64,000 nucleotides of DNA from Halorussus halophilus (GTDB taxonomy: Archaea; Halobacteriota; Halobacteria; Halobacteriales; Haladaptataceae), in contig NZ_CP044523.1 in the NCBI RefSeq assembly GCF_008831545.1, positions 2,232,001-2,296,000 on the forward strand, in the 5' to 3' direction. The notes under the pieces were generated by a model, which searched no databases, was not told the origin of the DNA, and saw only the letters and a list, made by a program, of their open reading frames with translations. The number at the start of each line of letters is the position of its first letter. Position 1 is the stretch's first letter. Shown piece after piece: positions 26,603-34,448 of the stretch. The translations under genes were made by a program, and so were the position numbers.

Positions 26603-26669
26603 CCCTTTCAGTCCCACCTTGTGGTTTGAATCTCCCGCCGAAACGAAGGTTGAGGTGGGACTGAAAGGG
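26603..26669. repeat. 17-bp perfect inverted repeat, 33-bp spacer
   Basis: Left arm 26603-26619 (CCCTTTCAGTCCCACCT) is the exact reverse complement of 26653-26669. The left arm and its continuation (CTTTCAG...ACCTTGTGG...TTGAA, 26605-26630) resemble haloarchaeal CRISPR repeat units, but only one unit is present. Confidence 0.7.
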
Positions 26670-26843
26670 GTGGTCTGCGAGGCGCGCGGTGCGCGCCTCG
26701 ATGCGAAGCGGCGAAGGCGCAGAGCACGCTCGCGCTTGCGTGGTCGTCTGCGCGACCTCTATCCGAGGCGGGCGGTGTGGAGAGCCTCGGATATGTCGCG
26801 CCAGCGACCGGGAGCGGGCGAGGGCTTTCGAAGAAGCCTCAAC
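26649..26843 (+). ncRNA. Candidate structured RNA or mobile element, copy A
   Basis: A 195-nt segment whose ends pair: GTTGAGG (26649-26655) with CCTCAAC (26837-26843), and GAAAG (26663-26667) with CTTTC (26825-26829). The two internal loops have equal length, 7 nt each side. Inside are GC-rich hairpins, including 26679-26700. The same plan recurs at 30248-30361. Strand is set by comparison with that copy, and transcription is not shown. Confidence 0.4.
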
Positions 26844-26944
26844 ACCAAATTCTACAATTCAGATCGAACGAACACAGCCATCTGAAACACCACTTCCGAC
26901 CGGCCAAAAAACGCTACACCCACCTCGTCGTACCCCATGTGCCT

Positions 26945-27154
26945 ATGACGGCAGTAAAGATAATCAAGGTCCTCGGCACCTCCGAAGACTCGTGGCAACA
27001 GGCCGCCGAAGAGGCAGTCATCGAGGCCAACGAGACAGTCGAAGACATCCACGGCATCGAAGTCGAGGACTGGACAGCGAACGTCGAGAACGGCGAGATT
27101 CAGGAATACAAGGCGACGGTCGAAATCGCGTTCCCGGTGCATCACAACCAGTAG
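26945..27154 (+). CDS. Dodecin (flavin-binding)
   Basis: A 69-residue dodecin, which forms hollow dodecamers that bind riboflavin or other flavins in pairs between aromatic rings. VFKIIKV-type first strand (MTAVKIIKVLGTSEDSW), the flavin-stacking Trp in VEDWTANV and the Gln in EIQEYKATVEIAF are visible; haloarchaeal dodecins act as a riboflavin store and photoprotectant. Start ATG 26945 gives the standard length. No riboflavin genes are adjacent. Confidence 0.93.
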   Translation: MTAVKIIKVLGTSEDSWQQAAEEAVIEANETVEDIHGIEVEDWTANVENGEIQEYKATVEIAFPVHHNQ

Positions 27155-27288
27155 TTTCGGGGGGGTCGAACGCGAGACAACAACTCATTTTTCCGCAACT
27201 CACGGCGAGTGAAGAGCGGATCGACAGCGACCGAACACTCTGAAAGATGCACTCGTCCCGACGACCAAAACAATAGTTCGGTTACAGC

Positions 27289-28449
27289 CTATTCACCGAC
27301 GAGCATCAGCGAGCAGTTGACGACTGCGCCCGCCGCTCGTATTCCGCCGAGTTGTTCGTTCACCGGCCCGTCCGGGGCACCACTCTCCAACTGTTCTCGG
27401 CGGAAGGTGGCGATTACGTCCTGATGGCTCGTCAAGCGCCGCCGTTGGCCGTCGTCTATCGCCTGCTGGGTCCACACGACCGGATGAACGTCCCACAGCG
27501 GACTGTAGAACAGCGCGTCGCAGTCGTCGCGGAAGCTCGGGTCGCCGCACTCCTGTTCCTCTGCGACGACGTTCAGTGGACTGCCTTCGCCCGCGACTGC
27601 CGAGCGGAGTCCCTGTCGGTTCGGATTGTCAGAACCCATCGGCCCGTTGACGACCGGAACTATCGATTCGCGTGCAGAGGTCGCGGTGAGGCGGTCGCCC
27701 GCCGCCGGAGCGGCGTTCAGCGCGGGCGCGTACGTCGCCCCTTCGAGCGCCGCGACGTCGGGTGCCGACGCCTCTGTACTGACGTACAGCGTGCGCTCGC
27801 CTTCGTAGAAGCCAGCAGTCAACGCCATCGTCACCTCCATCGCGTCCCGGTCGATGGAGACTACGTTGTCGTGTTCGCCCGTTTCGTTCGCCACGTGGGG
27901 CGCGTTGTACACCACGCCGCGGCGAGTGACGACGAGCGGACTGTACGTTTCGCTCACAGCGCCGGGTTCCGTGTCGGCGGCGAGCGGGAATCCATCCGGA
28001 CCCGGGACGACGTTTCGTTCTGGTGCGAAGTCGGGCGTGGCACGGAACGCGATGCCTGCCGCCGTGCCTGCGTCGCCGCGGTTCCGTGCGCGCGGTTGCC
28101 TGCCATCGACCTGTTGGACGGCGTCGGTTCCGAGCGCGTTGGCCAGTTTCGGCGACCAGTTGATGCCGCGGTTCGTGGCGTGACGGAGGCTGGTCGTTTC
28201 GAGTAGGACGTACAACGCCTCGCCCATCGGTCCTTGGCCACGGTAGAGCGGGAGCGTGACCGTGCTGTTCTCGACGTCTATCTCTATAGCACTCGCGAAT
28301 CGCGGCGGAATCGCGTCTTCGTCATCTTGTCGTCGGACGCTGGACGTAGCGCTACCAGTCGTCGCACCGAGCGCGAGTGCGCCAGCGACGCCCGTCGTTC
28401 GCAGAAAACGACGGCGGGTCTGAGCGTATCGTTGGTTCGAGCGGGTCAT
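27289..28449 (-). CDS. Large Tat-exported protein of unknown function
   Basis: 386 residues with a clear Tat signal (QTRRRFLRTTGVAGALALGA) ending near ATTGSATSS. The mature protein is a long beta-rich domain: alternating strands such as SAIEIDVENSTVTLPLYRGQG, MALTAGFYEGERTLYVSTEAS and a C-terminal DALFYSPLWDVHPVVWTQ. Its few cysteines include a CGDPSFRDDC pair probably in a disulfide. The start is ATG 28449; the extension to 28479 is rejected. It resembles exported haloarchaeal DUF proteins without known ligand. Convergent with dodecin. Confidence 0.82.
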   Translation of the reverse strand: MTRSNQRYAQTRRRFLRTTGVAGALALGATTGSATSSVRRQDDEDAIPPRFASAIEIDVENSTVTLPLYRGQGPMGEALYVLLETTSLRHATNRGINWSPKLANALGTDAVQQVDGRQPRARNRGDAGTAAGIAFRATPDFAPERNVVPGPDGFPLAADTEPGAVSETYSPLVVTRRGVVYNAPHVANETGEHDNVVSIDRDAMEVTMALTAGFYEGERTLYVSTEASAPDVAALEGATYAPALNAAPAAGDRLTATSARESIVPVVNGPMGSDNPNRQGLRSAVAGEGSPLNVVAEEQECGDPSFRDDCDALFYSPLWDVHPVVWTQQAIDDGQRRRLTSHQDVIATFRREQLESGAPDGPVNEQLGGIRAAGAVVNCSLMLVGE

Positions 28450-28718
28450 TGTTCTCCTCCCAGTAGACGAGTACCCCAAACCCCCATTCGGAGTAGTCTC
28501 GAACTACTGCGAGGGCCAGTGCCACGACGACACGTATAGAGTTTTTTCAGAGTTCGGGACCACTCTGGTCGCAGTCGATACCAGAATACGCTGGAATCTC
28601 TTCCAAATCGACGCCGGGGGCTCTGTATTCGCGCATGCAGGGCTGTGGACTATCTCTGAAAGAGCGTGACTACGCCCCTGAAAAATGGAAACGGTCGTGG
28701 CTTCGATGTGACCGACGG

Positions 28719-29450
28719 CTACAACTCCACCGCCATCATCACTTCGTCCACGTACTCGCCGTCGATTTTGTAGTGGTCCTCCCGAACGGCTTCGGTCTCC
28801 CAGCCGTGTTCGGCGAGGAACTCGATGGCCTCCGAGTTCGCGGAGGGAACGCTGTTGTACACCTTCTCGTAGCCGTTCGAGGCGGCCCACTCCAGCCCCC
28901 GGTTGAGCAGGTGACTGCCGATGCCGTGACCGCGGTACTCTTCTAAGACGCCGACGGTGAGTTCTGCGGTGTGGGCCAACTTCTCCAGTTCGGGCGCGTT
29001 GAGGTGGACCCACCCGACCACTTCGTCGCCGACGGTGGCGACGAAGAACATCCGCGACTTGAGTTCGTTGTGTCGGAGCAGCGCCTCCTCGTGGTCGATT
29101 TCGTCGGCGACCGACTCGGCGACGATGTAGGTGCGCTCCTCGGCGACCCGTCGAATCGCCCCGACGATGCCCGAGAGGTCCTCCTGTCGCGCAGGACGGA
29201 TGGTGAACTCTACGTCACCTTCCGCGAACTCTTCTTCGGTGCCCTCTTCGAAGGAGGCGCGCAACTTGCCCTCGTGCTCTTCGAGGTAGCCGTCGCGCTT
29301 GAGGATGGCGACGTGGTGGCGGAACCCGCCGGGGTCTACGTGCAGCACGTCTTGGGCTTCCTTGGAATCTACCTCGCCGTGGCTCTCGACGTATTCGTAG
29401 ATTCGCTTGCGGTCCTCGTGGCCGAACTCCAGTGTCTCCGAGAACTTCAT
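28719..29450 (-). CDS. Winged-helix domain fused to GNAT acetyltransferase
   Basis: 243 residues. The N-terminal 75 residues form a winged helix (RIYEYVESHGEVDSKEAQDVL, HHVAILKRDGYLEEHEGKLR). A GNAT domain from about 85 carries the acetyl-CoA loop in VLEEYRGHGIGSHLLNRGL. Such fusions may combine DNA binding with protein or small-molecule acetylation. Start ATG 29450 begins the winged helix at once. The function in the cell cannot be fixed from context, as both neighbours are unrelated. Confidence 0.88.
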   Translation of the reverse strand: MKFSETLEFGHEDRKRIYEYVESHGEVDSKEAQDVLHVDPGGFRHHVAILKRDGYLEEHEGKLRASFEEGTEEEFAEGDVEFTIRPARQEDLSGIVGAIRRVAEERTYIVAESVADEIDHEEALLRHNELKSRMFFVATVGDEVVGWVHLNAPELEKLAHTAELTVGVLEEYRGHGIGSHLLNRGLEWAASNGYEKVYNSVPSANSEAIEFLAEHGWETEAVREDHYKIDGEYVDEVMMAVEL

Positions 29451-29567
29451 GTTCAATGATAACACACGTCGAACTCACTTAATTGTTTCTCGGAAATTAC
29501 CCTCGGAGACGTGACGAGTCGGGGGACGTTTTTGGTCGTGCCCAGCGTGACACTGGCGGGGGAGAGC

Positions 29568-29987
29568 ATGAATTTCAAAGAGTTCACGGGAAAGGTACAG
29601 CACCGACTCGAACTTTCCGAACAGGGCGAGGCCGTTCGAGCGACGAGAGCCGTATTGACGACGCTCGGCGAGCGACTACAGGAAGGGGAAGCCCGGGACC
29701 TCGCGGGACCACTCCCGATGGAAATCGACTGGTACCTCGAACAGGCGGACTCCAGCCAGCACTTCGACTTCGACGAGTTCGTCACGCGAGTGTGCGAGCG
29801 CCAAGGGAAGGATGCCGGAAACGAGGACAACCGCTCGGACGCCGCCTACCACGGGCGGGCAATCGTCGCGCTACTGGGAGAGCTGGTCAGCGAGAGCGAG
29901 ATGAACCAGATTCGAGAGCAGCTTCCGAGTGACGAGGGCTGGGAAGAGCTGTTTACGCTGGTCGGTGTCGAGGGTGCGTTTGATTAG
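29568..29987 (+). CDS. DUF2267 protein
   Basis: 139 residues consisting of one DUF2267 unit: two four-helix halves starting MNFKEFTGKVQHRLEL and FDEFVTRVCERQG. These small helical proteins occur in bacteria and haloarchaea and sometimes neighbour stress genes; function unknown. GGGGGAGAG at 29558-29566 is a good ribosome binding site for ATG 29568 and decides against the upstream start at 29511. Confidence 0.85.
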   Translation: MNFKEFTGKVQHRLELSEQGEAVRATRAVLTTLGERLQEGEARDLAGPLPMEIDWYLEQADSSQHFDFDEFVTRVCERQGKDAGNEDNRSDAAYHGRAIVALLGELVSESEMNQIREQLPSDEGWEELFTLVGVEGAFD

Positions 29988-30400
29988 GGAATGGGGCGGT
30001 TGGTTCTTTTAGGCTATTTTACATAACCGCAAGCGGAGTTCCTTCGACTGTGACGATGGTGAACCCTCAGTCCGGCGCGCGCTGGTGCGAGCGTATCTCG
30101 CACCGAACTCGTGCGAGGGATGAACGGAACGACCGTAGTCTTCGTGAGCGAAGCGAACGAAGGCTCGTCGGAGCTTGTCTCCGATGATGGGAGTGGAGTG
30201 AATCGGTTGGGGAGGGGTGTGGCTGTCGCGGTTGCGGTGCAGTCGCGGAGACTGAAAGGGGTCGCCCGGTCGGCGAAGGCGGACGACGCTAGGACCGCAG
30301 GCGAAGCCAAGGACTGCAGCGAGTCCCCCGAGTCTCGCGGGCGGGAGGCTTTCGAGGTCTCTACTGATTCAAATCCTGCGTTCCATACCGAGTAGTTCCA
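29988..30400. other. Non-coding region with hairpins and structured element
   Basis: No supported gene; open frames here have biased but non-coding composition. Inverted repeat 30140-30162 (CTTCGT/ACGAAG around GAGCGAAGCGA) shares its loop with 12901-12927. The long-range-stem element 30248-30361 follows. Confidence 0.6.
30248..30361 (+). ncRNA. Candidate structured RNA or mobile element, copy B
   Basis: A 114-nt segment with end pairing GAGAC (30248-30252) to GTCTC (30357-30361) and GAAAG (30254-30258) to CTTTC (30349-30353). GGGCGGGAGGCTTTCGA near the 3' side matches GGGCGAGGGCTTTCGA of copy A at 26815-26830. The inner loop is shorter than in copy A. Expression is not shown. Confidence 0.4.
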
Positions 30401-30805
30401 TCAACCGAGACCAGACGAATCGTCCGTGTTCCACACCCGCCGGATGAGTTCGACGACGCTCAGCACCACACCCAGAACGAGCAACGAGAACAGCAACAGG
30501 TCTCCAGACTCCGAAATCCAAAGATAGAGCGCCCAAGCACCGAAGAAAACCGTGAGACCGGCCGAGAGAAACGGTTCCGCGGCTTCTAGCTTCCGAGCGA
30601 CTACGTCGTCACCGTGTGGCCAGAGTGTCGCGAACAACACCACGAGGTAGACGACGACGGTCATCCCATTTCCGAGTAGTTGGGATATCGTCGTCGGTCC
30701 CCGGAGGAGGTCGGTAATTGCCCAGTAGAGGACCATCAGCATCCCCACCGTGGTGAGGACCTGCCCTGACCTGCCTTCGGACGCCCGCTTCAAGTCGGAT
30801 ATCAT
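30401..30805 (-). CDS. Four-helix membrane protein
   Basis: 134 residues with four transmembrane helices (about 15-35, 45-62, 78-96, 100-120) and a short polar tail. The loop GPHG-like WPHGDD faces outward or inward with no evident catalytic residues. The start ATG 30805 is the only good one. Unknown function. It lies 48 bp from the next gene upstream on the same strand, so it might be the last gene of the etf transcript. Confidence 0.72.
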   Translation of the reverse strand: MISDLKRASEGRSGQVLTTVGMLMVLYWAITDLLRGPTTISQLLGNGMTVVVYLVVLFATLWPHGDDVVARKLEAAEPFLSAGLTVFFGAWALYLWISESGDLLLFSLLVLGVVLSVVELIRRVWNTDDSSGLG

Positions 30806-30853
30806 CTTGGCAGTCGTACGATAGCTTCGGACTTAAGAATGAACTGAGTGAAT

Positions 30854-31216
30854 CTATCTCCGCGCAGGCACACCAGTCAGCAGTTGCGCAGTATCCTTCA
30901 AATCGTAGGTCTTCACGACGAACTCCGCAACTTCCCGAACCGTGACTTCCGGCCGAACGTCCTTGCCGTGACACCGCGCGTACAACTCCAACCAGTCCGC
31001 CAAAGCCCGTTCCAACCGGTCCATCTCCTCGCGATCCAAGCGAACGAACTCCCCAGTCCGCGCCTCGACGTAGACGTTGACGACATCCCCCACACCGTCC
31101 CGGAGATACCCCAGCGCGCGCTCTTCGTCCGGTGGATTCTCGGGCGCGTCGAACGCCCGCTGGTCGGCCCGCGCTCGCGCCGCCAGCGCGTCGATTCGGT
31201 CTCGGAGTTCGCTCAT
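30854..31216 (-). CDS. Small acidic protein downstream of fixCX
   Basis: A 120-residue, mostly helical protein with no recognised family. Segments RIDALAARARADQRAFDAP and MDRLERALADWLELYARCHG are amphipathic, and a VVVNVYVEARTGEFVRL-type strand pair lies between them. It starts 38 bp after fixCX on the same strand, so it is likely in the etf operon and may serve electron transfer or assembly there. Evidence for function is positional only. Confidence 0.72.
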   Translation of the reverse strand: MSELRDRIDALAARARADQRAFDAPENPPDEERALGYLRDGVGDVVNVYVEARTGEFVRLDREEMDRLERALADWLELYARCHGKDVRPEVTVREVAEFVVKTYDLKDTAQLLTGVPARR

Positions 31217-31254
31217 CTTCGTTCGCGTTCCTCACTCGATCCGCTCATCTCTCG

Positions 31255-32919
31255 CTATCCTTCCCTGAACTCCACGCCCTTGCCGCCACGGGGATGCTCC
31301 CACTCCGTATCTGCGACGATGGCGCAGGTGCCACACTCCACGCAGGGTTGGGTGTCGAGGCTGATTAGCTTCTCCTCGCTTCCGTTCGTCTTGACCGTCT
31401 CCTCGCGGTAACAGCCGCCGCCGAAGTCCTTCGCGCTGACCGGGCAGGCCGTCACCGCCGCGCCGCTCGCTTCCACGGAGTTGTCCTGCAGTTCGATGTG
31501 TGGGTTGCCCACGTCGGTGTCGTAGGTCAGGTCGCCGATGCGGTCCAGCAGGCTCTTCGGCTCGACGTCGCTGGTGCCCTCGACGCGTTCGCCCAACTCC
31601 TCGGCGATGACCGTCGGCAACGTGACGTACGGCGTCCGCGTGTCCGGCACGATTTGGGAGAGGTACGGCGAGGAATACAACGATTCGAGTTGACTGCCGA
31701 GCAGTCGCACTGCTCGTCGTCCGACCCCGGAAGTCAGTACCGAATCGACGACGTTCGTCACTGCCTCGTGTTCGCCGAGCGCGCTCGTCACCTTGTAGCC
31801 AGCAGGCCGAAGCTTCTTCATCACGCCTTCGTCGTTCAGTTTTCGCTCGTAGAGTTCGCCAGCGCGCTCCGGCGTGCCGCGCATCGAAGCCTCGGCGAAC
31901 GCCTCACCAGCGAGCGCGCCCGCGCTCACGGCGTGGTTCATCCCCTTGATGATGGGGCCTTGGGCCTGCATCTGCCCGGCGGCGTCGCCGACTAACAGAA
32001 GCCTGCCCTCGTGGGGCGAGGGATGAGCCACCTTCTTCGAGTCCGGCACCAACTTCGCGCTGTACTCCACCTCGTCGTAGTGGCCCTCCATCCAGTCGGC
32101 CAGTAGTGGATGCGTGAGCAGGTTGTCGAGCAGTTCGTGCGGTTCGGCTTCCTCCGCAACGAGACTGTCGAGGTGGAAGACGGTCCCAATCGAGAGCGAG
32201 TCCTCGTTGGTGTAGAGGAACCCGCCGCCGCGCACGTCGTCGAAGAGGTCGCCCGAGAAGAGGTGGGCCGCGCCCTCTCCTTCGGACACGTCGAACCGCT
32301 CGGCGATTACGTCCGATGGAACGTCTACGACCGCTTTGACGCCTTGGAACCACTCTTCTGGCTCTTCCCAGTCCATCAGGCCTGCGTCGCGCGCGAGTTC
32401 GGAGTTGACGCCGTCTGCCGCGACGATAACGTCCGCGCGAATCGGGTCGAGTTCGTCGCAGGTGACGCCGACGATTTCCCCGTTTTCGCGCAGGAGACCG
32501 TTGACTCGTACCTCGGTCAGCAGGCCACCGCCGGTCTCGCTAGTCTTCTCGTGGACTCGTTCGGCGAGCCACGAGTCCATCTTTCGCCGGAGTACTGCGT
32601 CCGACCACGCCGTGTCGTGTTCGTGCAGGTCGGTGATGTCGAACGACTTGACGTTCCGGCCCGCGACGTTGTGCAGGTAGTAGTCCGTGACCGGTCGCTC
32701 GGCGGCCTCCTCGCGGAAGTCGGAGAAGAGGCCGTCGATGGTGTACGGCGCGGACTCTTCGGCGTAGAGTAAGCCCCCGGAGACGTTCTTCGCTCCAGCA
32801 TCGACGCCCCGTTCGAGGACTAATGTCTCGACGCCGTTCTGTGCCAGTGCTGCCGCCGCGGCGGCCCCGCCGGGTCCGGCCCCGACGACGACCGCTTCGT
32901 AGTGTTCGTGCTCAGTCAT
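31255..32919 (-). CDS. fixC: ETF-quinone oxidoreductase FixC fused to FixX-type ferredoxin
   Basis: 554 residues. FAD binding is shown by VVVGAGPGGAAAA at the N-terminus, LVLERG as the ribose-binding end, and LLLVGDAAGQMQAQG. From about 470 a FixX-like ferredoxin domain follows with TACPVSAKDFGGGCYR and QPCVECGTCAIV, supplying the four Cys of a 4Fe-4S cluster. In most bacteria fixC and fixX are separate; fusion fits haloarchaeal electron-transfer flavoprotein dehydrogenases. It passes electrons from EtfAB to menaquinone or another acceptor at the membrane. It overlaps etfA by 8 bp. Confidence 0.9.
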   Translation of the reverse strand: MTEHEHYEAVVVGAGPGGAAAAAALAQNGVETLVLERGVDAGAKNVSGGLLYAEESAPYTIDGLFSDFREEAAERPVTDYYLHNVAGRNVKSFDITDLHEHDTAWSDAVLRRKMDSWLAERVHEKTSETGGGLLTEVRVNGLLRENGEIVGVTCDELDPIRADVIVAADGVNSELARDAGLMDWEEPEEWFQGVKAVVDVPSDVIAERFDVSEGEGAAHLFSGDLFDDVRGGGFLYTNEDSLSIGTVFHLDSLVAEEAEPHELLDNLLTHPLLADWMEGHYDEVEYSAKLVPDSKKVAHPSPHEGRLLLVGDAAGQMQAQGPIIKGMNHAVSAGALAGEAFAEASMRGTPERAGELYERKLNDEGVMKKLRPAGYKVTSALGEHEAVTNVVDSVLTSGVGRRAVRLLGSQLESLYSSPYLSQIVPDTRTPYVTLPTVIAEELGERVEGTSDVEPKSLLDRIGDLTYDTDVGNPHIELQDNSVEASGAAVTACPVSAKDFGGGCYREETVKTNGSEEKLISLDTQPCVECGTCAIVADTEWEHPRGGKGVEFREG

Positions 32920-34447
32920 CGCTCGCCTCCGCTTGCGCCATCGTCAGTTCGCCCGCCTGCAACGATTCGATGAGGCGGGGAAGCACGTCGAAGAGGTCGC
33001 CTTCGATGAAGTAGTCGCTGAAGTCTCGGATTCGAGCCTCGGGGTCGGTGTTGATTGCGACGATAGTGTCGGACTCGTCCATGCCGACCTTGTGCTGAAC
33101 CGCGCCGGAGATTCCGGCAGCGATGTAGAGCGGTGGTTGGACTATTTGGCCAGTCTCGCCGATTTGGCGCTCTTCGGTAACGTAGCTCTCGACGTGGCCG
33201 TCCACGCCGTAGGAGGCAGTGACGACGCCGCGAGAGAGTCCGAGCGCGGCGTCGTCGAAGGCGTCCACCAAATCGATTCCGAGTTCGATGCCCTTCGTCG
33301 GGTCGTCGCCGATGCCGCGGCCGAGCGCCACGACGACTTCGTGACCGGTCAAATCGACGCCGGTGTCGAGGCGGTCCCACTCGGGCACGTCTACGCGGAA
33401 CCAGTCGTCGGGCAGTTCGAGTTCGTGTTCGACGAGTTCGCCTTCGCGCTCGAAGTCCGGGTCGAGCGCGTCGAAACTGCCCGGAATCACCGAGCAACCC
33501 TGCGGGTGGAACTCCCGGTCGGGGTTGTCCAGACAGAGGATAGTCGAGTACTCGAAGCCCGAGAAGTCCGGCCGCTTCATGTGCAGGACGCGCTCGAACT
33601 CGACTTTCTCGCCGGGTTCGCCGGTTTTGACGGGATTCGAGATGAGTTCTTCCTCGATGAACAGGCCCGAACAGTCGCTGGCGAGTCCGGAGTCGAGTTC
33701 GCCCTGCGTCTGGGCGGAGAGGTCCCGGCCGTTGTTCGTCGCCGGGAAGAGGAAGTAGCGTGGCTTGTCGTAGTCGCGCCACTCCGCAGTGGGTTCGGTC
33801 CCCTCCTCTCCAGTAGCCCAATTGGGCGGTTCGGCACCGCCGCGGGCCATGTCCGCAACAATCTCTGTGTACGGTTTGTGCCGGAAGCGTTCGAGTCGGT
33901 CGTCTTCGTGGTAAATCGCCACGTCCGCGCCGTAGGCGACTACTTCCTCTGCGAGCGATTCCATCTCGTCGCCGACGAGGACGCCGACGACTCGCTCCTC
34001 CGAATCGTAGTCGTCGTTGTAGGTGTCCATCAACTCGCGGGCTTTCCCGAGCATCTCCTTGGACACGTCGAGCAACTCGCCGCCTTGGGTCTCGCAGTAG
34101 ACCCACATGTCCTCGTAGTGGCCGTCGTCGAGTGCGCGGACGTGCTTCTTGTCCTTGGTTACGTGGTCGGAGTCTTCGTCAGCGTCTTCTGCTTCGCTTT
34201 CTTCGCTGTCGTCTGCTTCGCTCGTGGCTCCCGATTCGTCGTCGCTCGCGTCCTCGTCACCGTCGCCCGTTTCTGCTTCGGCCTGTACCTCCTCGATTCG
34301 CTCCTGAATCGCCTTCTTTGCAGTCGAGCGGTCTTTGCCCTCCGCTTCGGCGGCCAGCGCGGCGTCCAGCTCCGAGGGGTCTTCGATGGCGTTCAGTTTC
34401 TCGCCGAGTTCCTCGACGGTGTGTTCGCCGGGGTCGAAGTCGGCCAT
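32912..34447 (-). CDS. etfA: Electron transfer flavoprotein alpha subunit with N-terminal extension
   Basis: 511 residues. The C-terminal FAD domain is diagnostic (GQIVQPPLYIAAGISGAVQH and INTDPEARIRDFSDYFIEGD). The N-terminal 105 residues are extra: a helical unit (VEELGEKLNAIEDPSELDAA), an acidic Asp/Glu/Ser run and a basic turn DKKHVR, before the normal EtfA Rossmann-like domain begins at about DMWVYCETQGG. ATG 34447 is one base after the etfB stop, so translation is coupled; GTG 34456 is a less likely start. It forms the heterodimer with EtfB that delivers electrons to FixCX. Confidence 0.93.
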   Translation of the reverse strand: MADFDPGEHTVEELGEKLNAIEDPSELDAALAAEAEGKDRSTAKKAIQERIEEVQAEAETGDGDEDASDDESGATSEADDSEESEAEDADEDSDHVTKDKKHVRALDDGHYEDMWVYCETQGGELLDVSKEMLGKARELMDTYNDDYDSEERVVGVLVGDEMESLAEEVVAYGADVAIYHEDDRLERFRHKPYTEIVADMARGGAEPPNWATGEEGTEPTAEWRDYDKPRYFLFPATNNGRDLSAQTQGELDSGLASDCSGLFIEEELISNPVKTGEPGEKVEFERVLHMKRPDFSGFEYSTILCLDNPDREFHPQGCSVIPGSFDALDPDFEREGELVEHELELPDDWFRVDVPEWDRLDTGVDLTGHEVVVALGRGIGDDPTKGIELGIDLVDAFDDAALGLSRGVVTASYGVDGHVESYVTEERQIGETGQIVQPPLYIAAGISGAVQHKVGMDESDTIVAINTDPEARIRDFSDYFIEGDLFDVLPRLIESLQAGELTMAQAEASDD

Positions 34448-34448
34448 C

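Larger units (their letters stand above)
26475..26944. other. Non-coding region with inverted repeats and a structured element
   Basis: No gene supported; the upstream extension of the dodecin frame is not coding-like. It holds a 17-bp inverted repeat (26603-26669), a palindrome (26679-26700) and the long-range-stem element 26649-26843, then the dodecin promoter (AAAAAACGC, about 26906). Confidence 0.6.

Noticed and set aside
26605-26634. CRISPR array
   Set aside because: Only one repeat-like unit, no regular spacers and no cas genes.
30119-30395. 94-residue frame in the non-coding region
   Set aside because: Low-complexity translation and covers the structured element; no promoter or ribosome site.
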